A stretch of DNA of 64,000 nt, taken from the NCBI RefSeq assembly GCF_007859075.1, contig NZ_VOAK01000011.1:1364001-1428000 (forward strand), in the 5' to 3' direction. Made by a program: the position numbers and the translations under genes. The stretch's first letter is position 1. Each line of letters starts with the position of its first letter. Positions 19,562 through 28,767 of this stretch are shown here, piece after piece. The DNA is from Gemmobacter aquaticus (lineage in GTDB: Bacteria; Pseudomonadota; Alphaproteobacteria; Rhodobacterales; Rhodobacteraceae). The notes under the pieces were generated by a model. That model made no database searches, had not been told where the DNA came from, and saw only the letters and a program-made list of their open reading frames with translations.

Positions 19562-20538
19562 GCCGCGCACCGTTCCTGTTGACGGAAGATCGAGCGCAGG
19601 CGCGCGATGACAAGCGCAGGATCATCGGCCGTCAGAACCTCGGCCCGCGCGGGTTCGAGGCCAGCCGCCTCGAGATACCAGCCCAGATGCTTGCGGGCGA
19701 TCTTGATGCCAAGCTCGGCCCCGTAGAACGACAGCATCGCCTCATAATGCGCGACGATCATATCCGCCAGCGCATCGCCCTGCGGGATGACCGGCGCCGG
19801 CGCGCCATAGAGCGCATGCGCTACCTGCGCCAGCACCCAGGGACGTCCCTGTGCCCCGCGCCCGATCATCACCCCGTCCGCGCCGGAGAGGCGAAGCGCC
19901 TCGGCCGCGCGGGAGGAATCGGTGATATCGCCATTTGCGATCAAGGGCACATTGACCGCCTCTTTCACCGCGCGGATGGCGGCCCAGTCGGCCTGCCCCT
20001 TGTAGAACTGGCAGCGCGTGCGCCCGTGGATGGTGACCATGCGCACGCCTGCCCCCTCGGCCCGCCGTGCAAGCGTCGGCGCATTTAGCAGCGCATCATC
20101 CCAGCCCAGCCGGGTCTTCAGCGTGACGGGGACCTGCACCGCCCCCACCACCGCCTCGATCAGGCGCAGCGCGTGGTCCAGATCTTTCATCAGGGCCGAA
20201 CCGGAATAGCCGTTCGTCACCTTCTTGGCCGGACAGCCCATGTTGATGTCGATCACGCGGGCGCCTTGCGACTCGACGTATTTTGCAGCCTCGGCCATCC
20301 AGTAGGGCTCGCGCCCCGCCAGTTGAACTGCGGTCGCCGAATCGCCAAAGCCCAGTTCTGCACGGGCCCGGGCAAGCGGGCGGGCCTGCACAACCTCTTG
20401 GCTTGCGACCATTTCGCTGACGACCAGTCCGGCCCCGAAAGAGCTTACCAGCCTGCGGAACGGCAGGTCGGTGATCCCCGCCAGCGGCGCAAGAAGCACC
20501 GGGGGCGTGATGGAAATTTCAGCCATCTGGACCGACAC
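19558..20538 (-). CDS. dusB: tRNA-dihydrouridine synthase (NifR3/DusB type)
   Basis: This FMN enzyme reduces uridines in the tRNA D-loop; in Rhodobacter the gene is known as nifR3. The 326-residue product has LLAPLAGITDLPFRRLVSSF, INMGCPAKKVTNGYSGSALM (catalytic Cys), VTLKTRLGWDD, and GADGVMIGRGAQGRPW. The GTG at 20538 is chosen because AAAGGA precedes it at a proper distance. An ATG at 20526 lacks a good site, and a TTG at 20568 falls in the promoter. It heads the ntrBC-ntrYX operon. Confidence 0.93.
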   Translation of the reverse strand: MSVQMAEISITPPVLLAPLAGITDLPFRRLVSSFGAGLVVSEMVASQEVVQARPLARARAELGFGDSATAVQLAGREPYWMAEAAKYVESQGARVIDINMGCPAKKVTNGYSGSALMKDLDHALRLIEAVVGAVQVPVTLKTRLGWDDALLNAPTLARRAEGAGVRMVTIHGRTRCQFYKGQADWAAIRAVKEAVNVPLIANGDITDSSRAAEALRLSGADGVMIGRGAQGRPWVLAQVAHALYGAPAPVIPQGDALADMIVAHYEAMLSFYGAELGIKIARKHLGWYLEAAGLEPARAEVLTADDPALVIARLRSIFRQQERCAA

Positions 20539-20565
20539 GATGGGTTCCTTTGTCTTGTCTCTTGG

Positions 20566-20594
20566 CAATTAGACTTGCCATCTGATTGATACAA
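20566..20594 (-). promoter_or_regulatory. Candidate promoter of dusB-ntrBC operon
   Basis: On the minus strand TTGTAT (20594-20589) and TAATTG (20571-20566) are separated by 17 bases, about 28 bases upstream of the dusB GTG. They are consistent with a sigma-70 promoter. No GG-N10-GC sigma-54 pattern was noticed at this position. Confidence 0.4.
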
Positions 20595-20603
20595 CGGCGC
20601 AAC

Positions 20604-20647
20604 GCCGCAATTTTGTGCGACATATTCACGCCGCACAAATTTTGTGC
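20604..20647 (-). promoter_or_regulatory. Tandem NtrC-type binding sites upstream of dusB-ntrBC
   Basis: A perfect 7-bp inverted repeat, GCACAAA-T-TTTGTGC (20633-20647), fits the enterobacterial NtrC pattern GCAC-N7-GTGC. A related copy GCCGCAATTTTGTGC (20604-20618) lies 29 bases away, about three helical turns. Both lie upstream of the dusB promoter candidate, at about -50 and -80. They would allow autoregulation of the ntr operon; they could also act on the divergent ispDF. Confidence 0.5.
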
Positions 20648-20672
20648 AACTTTTTCCAGCTTTGCCGCCGCA

Positions 20673-20701
20673 TTGTCACGCAGAAATCCTTGCTCTAGTG
20701 A
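20673..20701 (+). promoter_or_regulatory. Candidate promoter of ispDF
   Basis: TTGTCA (20673-20678) and TAGTGA (20696-20701) are separated by 17 bases, directly ahead of the AAGGAG site of ispDF. The -10 match is modest. Confidence 0.3.
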
Positions 20702-20719
20702 AAGGACAAGGAGAGCGCA

Positions 20720-21844
20720 ATGACCACAGCAGCCATCATCGTCGCCGCCGGACGCGGAACACGAGCCGGGGGCGAGATGCCGAAGCAATGGCAACTTCTG
20801 GCGGGCAAGCCCGTGGTCCAGCACACGCTGGAGGCGTTTTCAGGCATCCCCTGCGTGCTGGTCATCCACCCCGATGACCGTGAAATGGCCGAAGCCCTGC
20901 TGCCGCACGCCCGCATTGTTGAAGGCGGCGCAACCCGCGCCCAATCGGTGCGAAATGCGCTGGAGGCCCTGTCGGATCAGGGTGTCACCCGCGTCCTGAT
21001 CCACGATGGCGCACGCCCGCTTGTGTCGCCCGCCCTGATCGCCCGGTTGATGGAGGCCCTGGAGAGCGGCCCCGCCGCTGCCCCGGCACTTGCCGTAACA
21101 GACGCTCTCTGGCGCGGCGCAGAGGGTGCGGTTACTGGCACCCAGTCCCGTGACGGCCTATGGCGCGCGCAGACCCCTCAGGCCTTTCACTACGAGGCGA
21201 TTCTCGCGGCCCATCGTGCACATGGCGCCGATGCCGCCGACGACGTTGAGGTCGCACGCGCAGCAGGCCTGCCCGTCAGCATCGTCGAGGGCGACGAAGA
21301 CAATCTGAAACTGACCTGGCCGGGCGACTTTGCCCGCGCCGAGGCTATCCTGAAAGGACGCCGCATGGAGATCCGCCTTGGCAACGGCTTTGACGTTCAC
21401 GCCTTTACGGCAGGCGACCATGTCTGGCTCTGCGGGGTCAAGGTCCCGCACGACAAGGCCTTGCTTGGCCATTCCGACGCCGATGTGGGCATGCACGCCC
21501 TGACGGATGCGATCTACGGTGCATTGGCACAGGGCGATATCGGCCGGCACTTTCCGCCGTCAGACCCGCAATGGAAGGGTGCCGCCAGTCACATCTTCTT
21601 GCGCCATGCCATTGATCTCGCATTACAAATGGGATTTCGCCTGATGAACTGCGACGTGACGCTGATCTGCGAACGCCCCAAGGTCGGGCCGCATGCGGGC
21701 GCCATGCAAGCGACCCTTGCCACCATCATGGGGGTTGAGGGTCACCGCGTCAGCGTGAAAGCGACAACGTCGGAACGACTGGGCTTTACCGGGCGCGAGG
21801 AAGGAATCGCAGCCATCGCCACGGCAACACTGGTGCAAGCATGA
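20720..21844 (+). CDS. ispDF: Bifunctional IspD/IspF isoprenoid enzyme
   Basis: This is a fusion of MEP cytidylyltransferase (IspD) and MECDP synthase (IspF) of the non-mevalonate isoprenoid pathway, 374 residues. IspD part: [32 protein letters not shown]. The IspF part starts near residue 216 ([52 protein letters not shown]). The joint retains an ATG at 21365 with an AAAGGA site seven bases upstream, so separate initiation of IspF is conceivable. Such fusions are common in alphaproteobacteria. The stop overlaps pgpA by four bases. Confidence 0.96.
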   Translation: MTTAAIIVAAGRGTRAGGEMPKQWQLLAGKPVVQHTLEAFSGIPCVLVIHPDDREMAEALLPHARIVEGGATRAQSVRNALEALSDQGVTRVLIHDGARPLVSPALIARLMEALESGPAAAPALAVTDALWRGAEGAVTGTQSRDGLWRAQTPQAFHYEAILAAHRAHGADAADDVEVARAAGLPVSIVEGDEDNLKLTWPGDFARAEAILKGRRMEIRLGNGFDVHAFTAGDHVWLCGVKVPHDKALLGHSDADVGMHALTDAIYGALAQGDIGRHFPPSDPQWKGAASHIFLRHAIDLALQMGFRLMNCDVTLICERPKVGPHAGAMQATLATIMGVEGHRVSVKATTSERLGFTGREEGIAAIATATLVQA

Positions 21845-22347
21845 TTGCTGCCATCGTCACATTCGCGGGCGTCGGCCGCTTGCGCCCTGCGCCGGGCACA
21901 TGGGGGTCTGCCGCCGCTGTGGCGCTTGCGGTTCTGGCCTATGAGGCCGGCGCGGCCCTGTTGGTTCCCGTCGGGTTCGTCCTTGCTGCGCTTTTGGGAT
22001 TCTGGGCTATTCCCCAATACCTTACAGGCGGAACCGACGAAGACCCTTCCGAGGTTGTGATTGACGAGGTCGCGGGGCAGTTGCTTGCGCTTTGCTTCAC
22101 GGTTCTTCCCCTCTGGCGGCACGGGGTGGAAAGCCTCGCCCTGGGCGCCTGGCCCGGCTGGGTGGTGCCCTTTGCGCTTTTCCGGCTGTTCGACATCTGG
22201 AAGCCGTGGCTTGTCGGTCGGGCGGACCGCCGAGGCGATGCAGCGGGCGTAATGCTGGACGATCTCTGGGCCGGGCTTTTCGCCGGAATATGCTCGGTCG
22301 CGCTGGCCGGGCTTTATCACGCGTTGCTTCAACCGATGATGGGATAA
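21841..22347 (+). CDS. pgpA: Phosphatidylglycerophosphatase A
   Basis: This integral inner-membrane phosphatase of phosphatidylglycerol synthesis has 168 residues. The PgpA pattern is visible: [20 protein letters not shown] at the N-terminus, [17 protein letters not shown] and [10 protein letters not shown], then [15 protein letters not shown]. About four hydrophobic segments are present. The start overlaps the ispDF stop (ATGA) and pncC follows after three bases, so the three genes form one operon. Confidence 0.93.
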   Translation: MIAAIVTFAGVGRLRPAPGTWGSAAAVALAVLAYEAGAALLVPVGFVLAALLGFWAIPQYLTGGTDEDPSEVVIDEVAGQLLALCFTVLPLWRHGVESLALGAWPGWVVPFALFRLFDIWKPWLVGRADRRGDAAGVMLDDLWAGLFAGICSVALAGLYHALLQPMMG

Positions 22348-22350
22348 CCG

Positions 22351-22836
22351 ATGATCTGCCAAGAAATTCTGCAGCTTGCGCGGCAAAGTTCAACCATGAT
22401 CGCCACGGCTGAAAGCTGCACCGGCGGGATGATTGCCGTGGCACTGACGGATATCGCGGGCTCGTCCGATGCTTTTGACCGGGGCTTTGTCACCTATTCC
22501 AACGCCGCGAAGATCGACATGCTGGGTGTGCGGGCCGAGACATTGGCCCAGTTCGGCGCCGTCTCTGAAGAAGTCGCGTGCGAGATGGCCGAAGGTGCGC
22601 TTTCCCACAGTCGTGCCAAGATCGCTGTATCCGTCACCGGCATCGCCGGTCCCGGTGGGTCAGAATTCAAACCAGAGGGTCGGGTTTGCTTTGGCTTGGC
22701 GCAGGATGGTCACCCAACCCGTTGTGAAACCGTCGAATTCGGCGCCATCGGCCGCGCCGGGGTGCGCCTTGCAACGCGCGACCATGCGCTGCACCTGATC
22801 CTGAAGGCGCTGCGTGATCAGGCGACAGGCCTGTAA
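22351..22836 (+). CDS. pncC: Nicotinamide-nucleotide amidase PncC (CinA C-terminal domain)
   Basis: This stand-alone CinA_C domain (161 residues) deamidates NMN to nicotinate mononucleotide in NAD recycling. Motifs: ATAESCTGGMIAVALTDIAG, SDAFDRGFVTYSNAAKIDML, and VTGIAGPGGSEFKPEGRVCF. The N-terminal molybdopterin-like domain of full CinA is absent, as in E. coli YgaD. Its 3' end overlaps the convergent COQ10/RatA-like gene by 19 bases. Confidence 0.92.
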   Translation: MICQEILQLARQSSTMIATAESCTGGMIAVALTDIAGSSDAFDRGFVTYSNAAKIDMLGVRAETLAQFGAVSEEVACEMAEGALSHSRAKIAVSVTGIAGPGGSEFKPEGRVCFGLAQDGHPTRCETVEFGAIGRAGVRLATRDHALHLILKALRDQATGL

Positions 22837-23270
22837 AGATCCGCCGCGCGCTTTTCAAATGCGCGGACAACGCGGTGCATGGCCTCGTTGAAAACGACCC
22901 CGATGATGCCTTGCAGGATGGCGTTGCGAAACTCGAAATCGACGAAAAACGTGACTTCACAGCCCCCCGTAACATCTCGGAAGCTCCATCCGCTTTTCAG
23001 ATATTTGAACGGCCCATCAAGATATTCCGTATCGATCTTCATTTGCGACGGCCAAAGGGTGACCCGGCTGCCAAAGCGTTCGCGGAATACCTTGAAGCTG
23101 ATGACCAGATCGGCCTCCATCACCTCGCCCCCTTCGATGGGCGTGCGCGAGCGGATCCGCGCCGCTGCGGTCCAAGGCAGAAACTTCGGATAGGCCGCGA
23201 CGTCCGCGACCAGATCGTACATCTGCTGCGCGGTATAGGGCACAACGCGCGTCTCGTGATGGGTGGGCAT
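22818..23270 (-). CDS. COQ10/RatA-type START-domain protein
   Basis: This 150-residue SRPBCC/START-fold protein begins MPTHHETRVVPYTAQQMYDL and contains VADVAAYPKFLPWTAA and FFVDFEFRNAILQGIIG. Bacterial members are annotated as ubiquinone-binding COQ10 homologues or RatA; a lipid/quinone chaperone role is more likely in this lineage. The ATG at 23270 gives the family N-terminus; 25 upstream in-frame codons are unlikely to be translated. It is divergent from hpt. Confidence 0.88.
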   Translation of the reverse strand: MPTHHETRVVPYTAQQMYDLVADVAAYPKFLPWTAAARIRSRTPIEGGEVMEADLVISFKVFRERFGSRVTLWPSQMKIDTEYLDGPFKYLKSGWSFRDVTGGCEVTFFVDFEFRNAILQGIIGVVFNEAMHRVVRAFEKRAADLYRPVA

Positions 23271-23335
23271 GCAGGCTCCAGCGTGACACTGCTGTTGGTA
23301 ATGTGTAAACCGGCACGGGAAATCAAGAGGCCCGC

Positions 23336-23899
23336 ATGACCGCAAGCGCGACAGAACGCCCCGCCGAACGACCCTATGTGATCGAACAGATGATCTCTGC
23401 CAAGGCCATCGCGGCGCGGGTCGAGGGTCTGGCCCGCGAAATCACGGCGCACTATCATGACAGTGACCGCCTGATCGTCGTCGGCCTTTTGCGCGGCTCC
23501 TTCATGTTCATCGCCGATCTGGTGCGTGAGATCGACCTGCCAGTCGAGGTCGACTTCCTCGAGGCATCAAGCTACGGCAACGCCGCCCAGTCCAGCAAGG
23601 AAGTTCGCATCCTCAAGGACTTGCGCGGTGAAATTGCAGGGCGCGACGTGCTGGTCGTTGAAGATATCGTCGACAGCGGCTTTACCATCTCGCACGTCAA
23701 GCGCCTTCTTCTCAGCCGCAATCCAAGGAGGCTCGAGGTCTGCGCGTTGCTCGACAAGCCTTCGCGCCGCGAGGTCGATATCCGGGCGACGTGGACCGGT
23801 TTCGAAATCCCCGATGAATTCGTCGTGGGCTACGGGCTCGACTTCGCGCAACGCAACCGCAACCTGCCCTATATCGGCAAGGTGCGGTTTCTGGATTGA
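23336..23899 (+). CDS. hpt: Hypoxanthine phosphoribosyltransferase
   Basis: This purine-salvage enzyme transfers ribose phosphate from PRPP to hypoxanthine or guanine. The 187-residue product has the PRPP-binding motif [18 protein letters not shown], the HPRT segment [19 protein letters not shown] and [10 protein letters not shown]. The C-terminal [20 protein letters not shown] is typical of the family. An AGAGG site precedes the ATG. Confidence 0.94.
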   Translation: MTASATERPAERPYVIEQMISAKAIAARVEGLAREITAHYHDSDRLIVVGLLRGSFMFIADLVREIDLPVEVDFLEASSYGNAAQSSKEVRILKDLRGEIAGRDVLVVEDIVDSGFTISHVKRLLLSRNPRRLEVCALLDKPSRREVDIRATWTGFEIPDEFVVGYGLDFAQRNRNLPYIGKVRFLD

Positions 23900-23978
23900 T
23901 CGCCACTGCCGGGCCACGAAACTGTGATAGCGTCGGTCACCTCGGGCAGTTAGCCTTCCTCCAGCCACGGAGGTGCCC

Positions 23979-24863
23979 ATGCGTCTGATCCCAAGCCTTC
24001 TTGCCCTTGCCGCGATCGCAGGCGCCGCCGGATGGTGGCTGACCGCGCCAACCCGAGCACCTGCCGCGGCCCTCGCCGATCTCACGGGCGACGCAACCAA
24101 CGGAGAGTTGGTGTTCTGGGCAACCGGCTGCGCCTCTTGCCACATGGCACCGGGTGCCAAGGGCGAGGCACAGCTCGTGCTGGCCGGTGGGCAAGCCTTT
24201 CCGACCGCATTCGGCACCTTCCACGCCCCGAACATCTCGCCCTCAGCCGAGGGGATAGGCGGCTGGACAACCGAAGAGTTCGTCACCGCCGTCACCAAGG
24301 GGGTCTCGCCCGGCGGCCAGCACTACTACCCGGCCTTCCCCTACGCAGCCTTCGCCAACATGACGCTGCAGGACGTGGTTGACCTCAAGGCCTTCATCGA
24401 CACGCTGCCGCAGGATGCGACCCCGGACAAACCGCATGATGTGGGCTTCCCCTTCAATATCCGGCGCAGCCTTGGCGGGTGGAAACTGCTGTTCCTGCGC
24501 GAAGGCTGGGTCGTGAACGCCGACCTGACCGAGATTGAGCAACGGGGCCGTTATATCGCCGAGGCGATGGCGCATTGCGGCGAGTGTCACAGCCCGCGCA
24601 ACGCGCTTGGCGGGATCGAGCGGAGCCGCTGGCTTGCCGGCACGCCGAACCCGGCGGGCGAAGGCAGCATCCCGAACATCACCCCGGCCAAACTGACATG
24701 GTCGGAAGACGAGATCGTCGAATATCTGACGACCGGCTTCACGCCCGAATATGACAGCGTCGGGGGACACATGGCGCATGTGGTGGAAAACATGGCACGT
24801 CTGCCAGAATCAGATCGCGCCTCGGTCGCCGCCTATCTGAAGAAGGTCCCGCCTGCCGAATAG
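23979..24863 (+). CDS. Secreted or membrane-anchored diheme cytochrome c
   Basis: The 294-residue protein has an N-terminal hydrophobic signal/anchor (MRLIPSLLALAAIAGAAGWW) and two haem c sites, CASCH at residues 51-55 and CGECH near 200-204. Probable axial methionines lie in the PNISPS/NMTLQD and PNITPAK...MAHVVENM regions. The tandem cytochrome c domains resemble the diheme electron-transfer subunits of periplasmic dehydrogenases, but no dehydrogenase gene is adjacent. The ATG at 23979 follows a CGGAGG site. The electron donor and acceptor cannot be deduced. Confidence 0.85.
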   Translation: MRLIPSLLALAAIAGAAGWWLTAPTRAPAAALADLTGDATNGELVFWATGCASCHMAPGAKGEAQLVLAGGQAFPTAFGTFHAPNISPSAEGIGGWTTEEFVTAVTKGVSPGGQHYYPAFPYAAFANMTLQDVVDLKAFIDTLPQDATPDKPHDVGFPFNIRRSLGGWKLLFLREGWVVNADLTEIEQRGRYIAEAMAHCGECHSPRNALGGIERSRWLAGTPNPAGEGSIPNITPAKLTWSEDEIVEYLTTGFTPEYDSVGGHMAHVVENMARLPESDRASVAAYLKKVPPAE

Positions 24864-24872
24864 CAGGCTCAC

Positions 24873-24942
24873 CCTCTTCCTCTTGGATCAAATACCCTGG
24901 GGGAGACGCGCCAAAGGCGCGGCGGGGGCAAAGCCCCCCCCT
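24873..24942 (-). repeat. Dispersed intergenic hairpin repeat, copy C (long form, reverse)
   Basis: Read on the minus strand it has a GGGGGC-TTT-GCCCCC hairpin, a second GCGCC-TTT-GGCGC hairpin, then CTCCCCCAGGGTATTTGATC and a purine-rich tail. It shares its architecture with copy B at 5233-5296. It sits between the cytochrome gene and the 3' end of lipA and may act as a bidirectional terminator. Confidence 0.75.
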
Positions 24943-24952
24943 TGCCGATCGC

Positions 24953-25903
24953 TCAGGCCTGCGAGAGCCGCTCCAGCCGAGCGGCGCGCAGTCGGGCAAA
25001 GTCTTCACCGGCATGATAGCTCGACCGGGTCAACGGCGTGGCCGAGACCATCAGAAACCCCTTGCCCCATGCCGCCTTTTCATACGAGGCGAACTCCTCG
25101 GGCGTCACGAACCGGTCAACGCGGTGATGCTTGGGCGTCGGTTGCAGATACTGTCCAATGGTCAGGAAATCGACGTCGGCCGCGCGCATGTCGTCCATGA
25201 CCTGCCGCACGCCCTGCGCATCCTCGCCAAGCCCAACCATGATGCCGGATTTGGTAAAGATGGTGGGGTCGATCTCTTTCACCCGTTGCAGAAGGCGCAG
25301 CGAGTGGAAATAGCGCGCTCCCGGACGCACGGTCGGATAGAGGCCCGGCACCGTTTCAAGGTTATGGTTGAACACGTCAGGCTTGGCCGCAACAACCATC
25401 TCAAGCGCCGATGCGTCGCATTTCAGGAAATCGGGGGTCAGGATCTCGATCGTGGTGTCGGGCGCGCGGTGGCGGATGGCACGGATGGTCTGGGCAAAGT
25501 GCTCCGCGCCGCCATCGGCCAGATCATCCCGGTCAACCGAGGTGATGACCACATGCTTCAGGCCAAGGGTCTGCACGGCATGGGCCACGCGGCCCGGCTC
25601 GAACACGTCCAGCGCATCCGGACGGCCCGTCGCCACGTTGCAGAAGGAACAGCCGCGGGTGCAGATATCCCCCATGATCATCATGGTGGCATGGCCCGCG
25701 CTCCAGCATTCGCCGACATTGGGGCAACCCGCCTCTTCACAGACGGTGACAAGCCGGTTCGCCTTCAGGATATCGCGGGTTTCCTTGTAGCCCTGCGAGG
25801 TCGGCGCCTTCACACGAATCCACGACGGCTTCTTGGGCTGCTCCTGATCGGGCCGATGCGCCTTTTCCGGATGGCGTTGATCGGGAAGCTTTAGATCACG
25901 CAT
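24953..25903 (-). CDS. lipA: Lipoyl synthase
   Basis: This radical-SAM enzyme inserts two sulfurs into protein-bound octanoate. The 316-residue protein has the auxiliary-cluster cysteines [12 protein letters not shown], the radical-SAM motif [13 protein letters not shown], and the C-terminal [10 protein letters not shown] with the conserved RSSY arm. The ATG at 25903 is preceded by AGGGGGAA and gives the normal length; an upstream in-frame extension of 78 codons overlaps the divergent aquaporin gene and is rejected. Confidence 0.97.
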   Translation of the reverse strand: MRDLKLPDQRHPEKAHRPDQEQPKKPSWIRVKAPTSQGYKETRDILKANRLVTVCEEAGCPNVGECWSAGHATMMIMGDICTRGCSFCNVATGRPDALDVFEPGRVAHAVQTLGLKHVVITSVDRDDLADGGAEHFAQTIRAIRHRAPDTTIEILTPDFLKCDASALEMVVAAKPDVFNHNLETVPGLYPTVRPGARYFHSLRLLQRVKEIDPTIFTKSGIMVGLGEDAQGVRQVMDDMRAADVDFLTIGQYLQPTPKHHRVDRFVTPEEFASYEKAAWGKGFLMVSATPLTRSSYHAGEDFARLRAARLERLSQA

Positions 25904-26033
25904 CGGAATTTCCCCCTGACGGCTGATATTTCGTGAAATAAGCTGAATCAGTGCGACTGGCAACCGGTACCGCCCAAAACCCTGGCACCGGGGCAGACCG
26001 CGCAGCAAATTGAACAGGAAGGAATTGAGGGAC

Positions 26034-26720
26034 ATGACAAGAAAACTGGTGGCCGAGGCGATCGGCACTGCAATTCTCGTCTTCTTCGGATGCGGCTCGG
26101 CAGTGATCGCGGGTGGCGATATCGGCTTTACCGGCATCTCGCTGGCTTTCGGTCTGGCGATTGTCGCCGCGGCCTATGGGCTTGGAGCGATCTCGGGCGC
26201 GCATCTCAACCCGGCGGTCTCGCTTGGCATGGTCACAGCCGGACGCATGGGGATGGGAGAGTTCGTGAACTACGCCATCGCTCAGATCGCTGGTGCCGTG
26301 ACAGGCGCGGCGATCCTTCTGTTGATCGCAACTGGAAAACCCGATTTCGTTCTCGCGACGAACGGGCTTGGACAGAACGGATTCGGACCGGGGTATCTTG
26401 GGGAATACACGCTGCTTGCGGCGCTGGTCTTTGAATTCGTGGCGACCTTCATCTTTGTGACGGTCATCCTTGGCGCGACCGGCCCCGGGGCGGCGCCGGG
26501 CTTTGCCGGTCTGGCCATCGGCCTGACGCTGGCAGCGATCCACCTTGTCGGCATCAACGTGACCGGCGTTTCGGTGAACCCCGCGCGTTCAATCGGCCCC
26601 GCGGTCTTCGTCGGCGGCAAGGCCATCGCGGATCTGTGGGTGTTCATCGTGGCACCGCTTGCTGGCGGTGCTCTGGCCGGGGTGCTGCATGCCTCGGGTT
26701 TGACCCGCGCCGACGGTTAA
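26034..26720 (+). CDS. aqpZ: Aquaporin Z family water channel
   Basis: This MIP-family channel of 228 residues has six hydrophobic segments. Both pore loops are present: [10 protein letters not shown] and [10 protein letters not shown]. AqpZ-like N-terminus: [20 protein letters not shown]. Selectivity-filter His (AAIHLVG) and Arg (NPARS) are retained; the position equivalent to Thr183 of E. coli AqpZ reads Val (TGVSVNPAR). The ATG at 26034 is preferred over a TTG at 26010. It is divergent from lipA. Confidence 0.92.
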   Translation: MTRKLVAEAIGTAILVFFGCGSAVIAGGDIGFTGISLAFGLAIVAAAYGLGAISGAHLNPAVSLGMVTAGRMGMGEFVNYAIAQIAGAVTGAAILLLIATGKPDFVLATNGLGQNGFGPGYLGEYTLLAALVFEFVATFIFVTVILGATGPGAAPGFAGLAIGLTLAAIHLVGINVTGVSVNPARSIGPAVFVGGKAIADLWVFIVAPLAGGALAGVLHASGLTRADG

Positions 26721-26834
26721 GACGCACCAGAGAAGGGCGAGGCGCTTCGTCGCCTTGCCCTTGTTCAATTGATCGGGATCAATGCGGAACGAAACGGATG
26801 CGGGCATCACGACCCGATCAAACTGGAAACCGCG

Positions 26835-27413
26835 ATGACCATTCCAAACCTGATCCTTGCCCTGGCCGCCCTTCTGCTGATGCCAGGACCGACGAATACG
26901 CTGCTGGCCGTGGCAGGTGCCGAGCGCGGACTGCGCGCGGCCCTTTCCCTGATCCCGTTTGAGCTGAGCGCCTATCTTGCCGTGACGGTGCCGCTCGCGC
27001 TGATGGGCAATCTGCTTGCAAGCGAAGTGCCCATGCTGAAGCCCGTCCTTGCCGGGCTGGCCGGCATCTGGGTGCTGCTTCTTGCAATCCGGATGTGGCA
27101 CTTCCGACCAGACACACAGGGAACTTCGGTCACGGCGTGGGGCGTCTTTGTCACCACGCTTCTGAACCCCAAGGGGCTGATCTTCGGTCTGGTCTTGCTC
27201 CCCGGCCCCGAGTTGCCGCTGCGTGTGTTCGTGTTTTCCCTGCTGGTAACAGCAATCGCGGCACTTTGGGCAGGCTTTGGATCGCTGGCCACCCTTCGCC
27301 CCTCAACCGCACAGAGCGCATCCTTGCGCCTGCGACAGGTCGCGGCAGTCTGGCTGGCCCTGCTCTCCATGGGGCTTCTCTATAGCGCCGCGCAGGCAAC
27401 CCATCTGTACTAG
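26835..27413 (+). CDS. LysE/RhtB-type amino acid exporter
   Basis: This inner-membrane protein of 192 residues has about six hydrophobic segments. It carries the family hallmark MPGPTNTLLAVAGAERG near the N-terminus and NPKGLIFGLVLLPGPELP in the middle. LysE-family proteins export amino acids or related small metabolites; the substrate is unknown here. The ATG at 26835 gives the standard N-terminus; a longer start at 26769 would add a hydrophilic leader. Confidence 0.82.
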   Translation: MTIPNLILALAALLLMPGPTNTLLAVAGAERGLRAALSLIPFELSAYLAVTVPLALMGNLLASEVPMLKPVLAGLAGIWVLLLAIRMWHFRPDTQGTSVTAWGVFVTTLLNPKGLIFGLVLLPGPELPLRVFVFSLLVTAIAALWAGFGSLATLRPSTAQSASLRLRQVAAVWLALLSMGLLYSAAQATHLY

Positions 27414-27417
27414 CCCG

Positions 27418-28542
27418 TCAACCGATCAGCGGTCCGGAACGGCCATAGGTTTCGATGTAGTGGCGTCGCAGCCGCTGCAGTGCGATCCGCAGGACGATCT
27501 TGCCCGACCTCGCCGCCCAGCCCATGCGGCGCTCTGCAACCTCCAACCCCTCCAGATAGCAGCATACCCGCAGGACCACATCGCCCAGACCCGGACCAAG
27601 ATCGCGCAGGGCAGCCGCAACCCGCTCTCGCGCAGCCCCCGAGGCTCCCTCCATCCCCGTCGCAGGCAGACGCGAGGGGTCAGAGAGAAAACGGTCCCAG
27701 ATCTGGGTGTCACGGCTTGCCATCTGCGCAAGCTCAAAGTCTTCGCGCAGCCGCTCTGCCGCCTGCACCAGATCGGGAGAGAGGAACAGCGTTCCATCCT
27801 TTTCCCGCCGTCGCGCCAGCACCGCAACCGGGCTTTCGGTCAGGGCAAAACGGCTCTTGCGCGTCGCAACCGCCTCGGAGGTCACCGACCCACCATCAAT
27901 CCGGATCGCCCCACCATCAGCCAGACCGAAGGCGGCATGATGCGACATGCGCCGACGATCTTCCTCGTCGATCAGCGCCTTGAGCGCGGCCCGGCCGGAT
28001 GCGGAGATCTCATAGCTCGTCAGCCGGCCCTGGGCATTGCGAACCGAAATCCAGTCCTTCAGTGCGAAGGCCTGCGCCAAGGCACGCTCAAGCACGGCGG
28101 TCTGCACCATGCGGCCATCGCTGGAGGCGCGCAGGACCACGGCCTTTTCCATATTGGGCGCAATCGCCAGAACGGCACCAGGCTCGGCCAGGCGTCGCAG
28201 GATGCGCCGCCCCTCGCGCTGAATTGCCGCCTCGTCTAGCATGATCGATCCTTGGCGCACCGGAGCCGTCATCTGGGGGATATCCTTTCCTTGGGCATCA
28301 GGGGTCGACACGGAACCGCTCGTCCTGGTGCGGCACAGGGCCTCCAGCGCCTCATCCACCAGCGGGTCGTCGCGGCGAGCCTCATACCGGCGGATCTGAC
28401 GCATGACGGTCGAGGCGGCGAGCCCTTCGCGCCGGGCGATCTCGCGCAGCGAGACCCCCTCTCCGGTGTGGCCGAGATACCTTCTGACCGGGGCGGGAAG
28501 CCAGGATGGCAGGACACTGACGACGTTGACTTCTGGTTCCAT
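27418..28542 (-). CDS. DUF6456-type protein with N-terminal helix-turn-helix
   Basis: This 374-residue protein has an N-terminal HTH-like segment (GHTGEGVSLREIARREGLAA, then STVMRQIRRYE). The middle contains LKDWISVRNAQGRLTSYEIS, and the C-terminal domain resembles DUF6456 (LVQAAERLREDFELAQMASR, CCYLEGLEVAERRMGWAARS). It is probably a DNA-binding regulator; targets are unknown. The ATG at 28542 is preceded by CCGGAAAG. It faces a DUF6477-like gene across 225 bases. In Rhodobacterales, as I recall, these two families are often neighbours. Confidence 0.75.
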   Translation of the reverse strand: MEPEVNVVSVLPSWLPAPVRRYLGHTGEGVSLREIARREGLAASTVMRQIRRYEARRDDPLVDEALEALCRTRTSGSVSTPDAQGKDIPQMTAPVRQGSIMLDEAAIQREGRRILRRLAEPGAVLAIAPNMEKAVVLRASSDGRMVQTAVLERALAQAFALKDWISVRNAQGRLTSYEISASGRAALKALIDEEDRRRMSHHAAFGLADGGAIRIDGGSVTSEAVATRKSRFALTESPVAVLARRREKDGTLFLSPDLVQAAERLREDFELAQMASRDTQIWDRFLSDPSRLPATGMEGASGAARERVAAALRDLGPGLGDVVLRVCCYLEGLEVAERRMGWAARSGKIVLRIALQRLRRHYIETYGRSGPLIG

Positions 28543-28767
28543 GTTCGACTTTCCGGGCCCGTCCGGAGGTCTGCCCGGAAAAGGACAGTGCAACCGTGCG
28601 GGGGTTTGGTTACCCGGCGGTTAACGAAAGCCGTGCCGCCGTGGATGGAACCGACAATCCTTTCGAATTCCTAAACATCTGCTGCGGCGGCGCGCGGTGA
28701 ATGGGCGCGAAATGCAACGCAGGGTTGCATTGTGCAAGGGTTTGGTCACCGAATTCTGGAGACCTGA

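Noticed and set aside
20585-20596. TTGTATCAAT (minus strand) as another MocR-type operator near dusB
   Set aside because: It occurs once, is not phased with another copy, and overlaps a plausible -35 hexamer of the dusB promoter.
25904-26137. 78-codon upstream extension of lipA
   Set aside because: It runs into the divergent aquaporin gene and lacks LipA similarity; the ATG at 25903 has a strong ribosome binding site.
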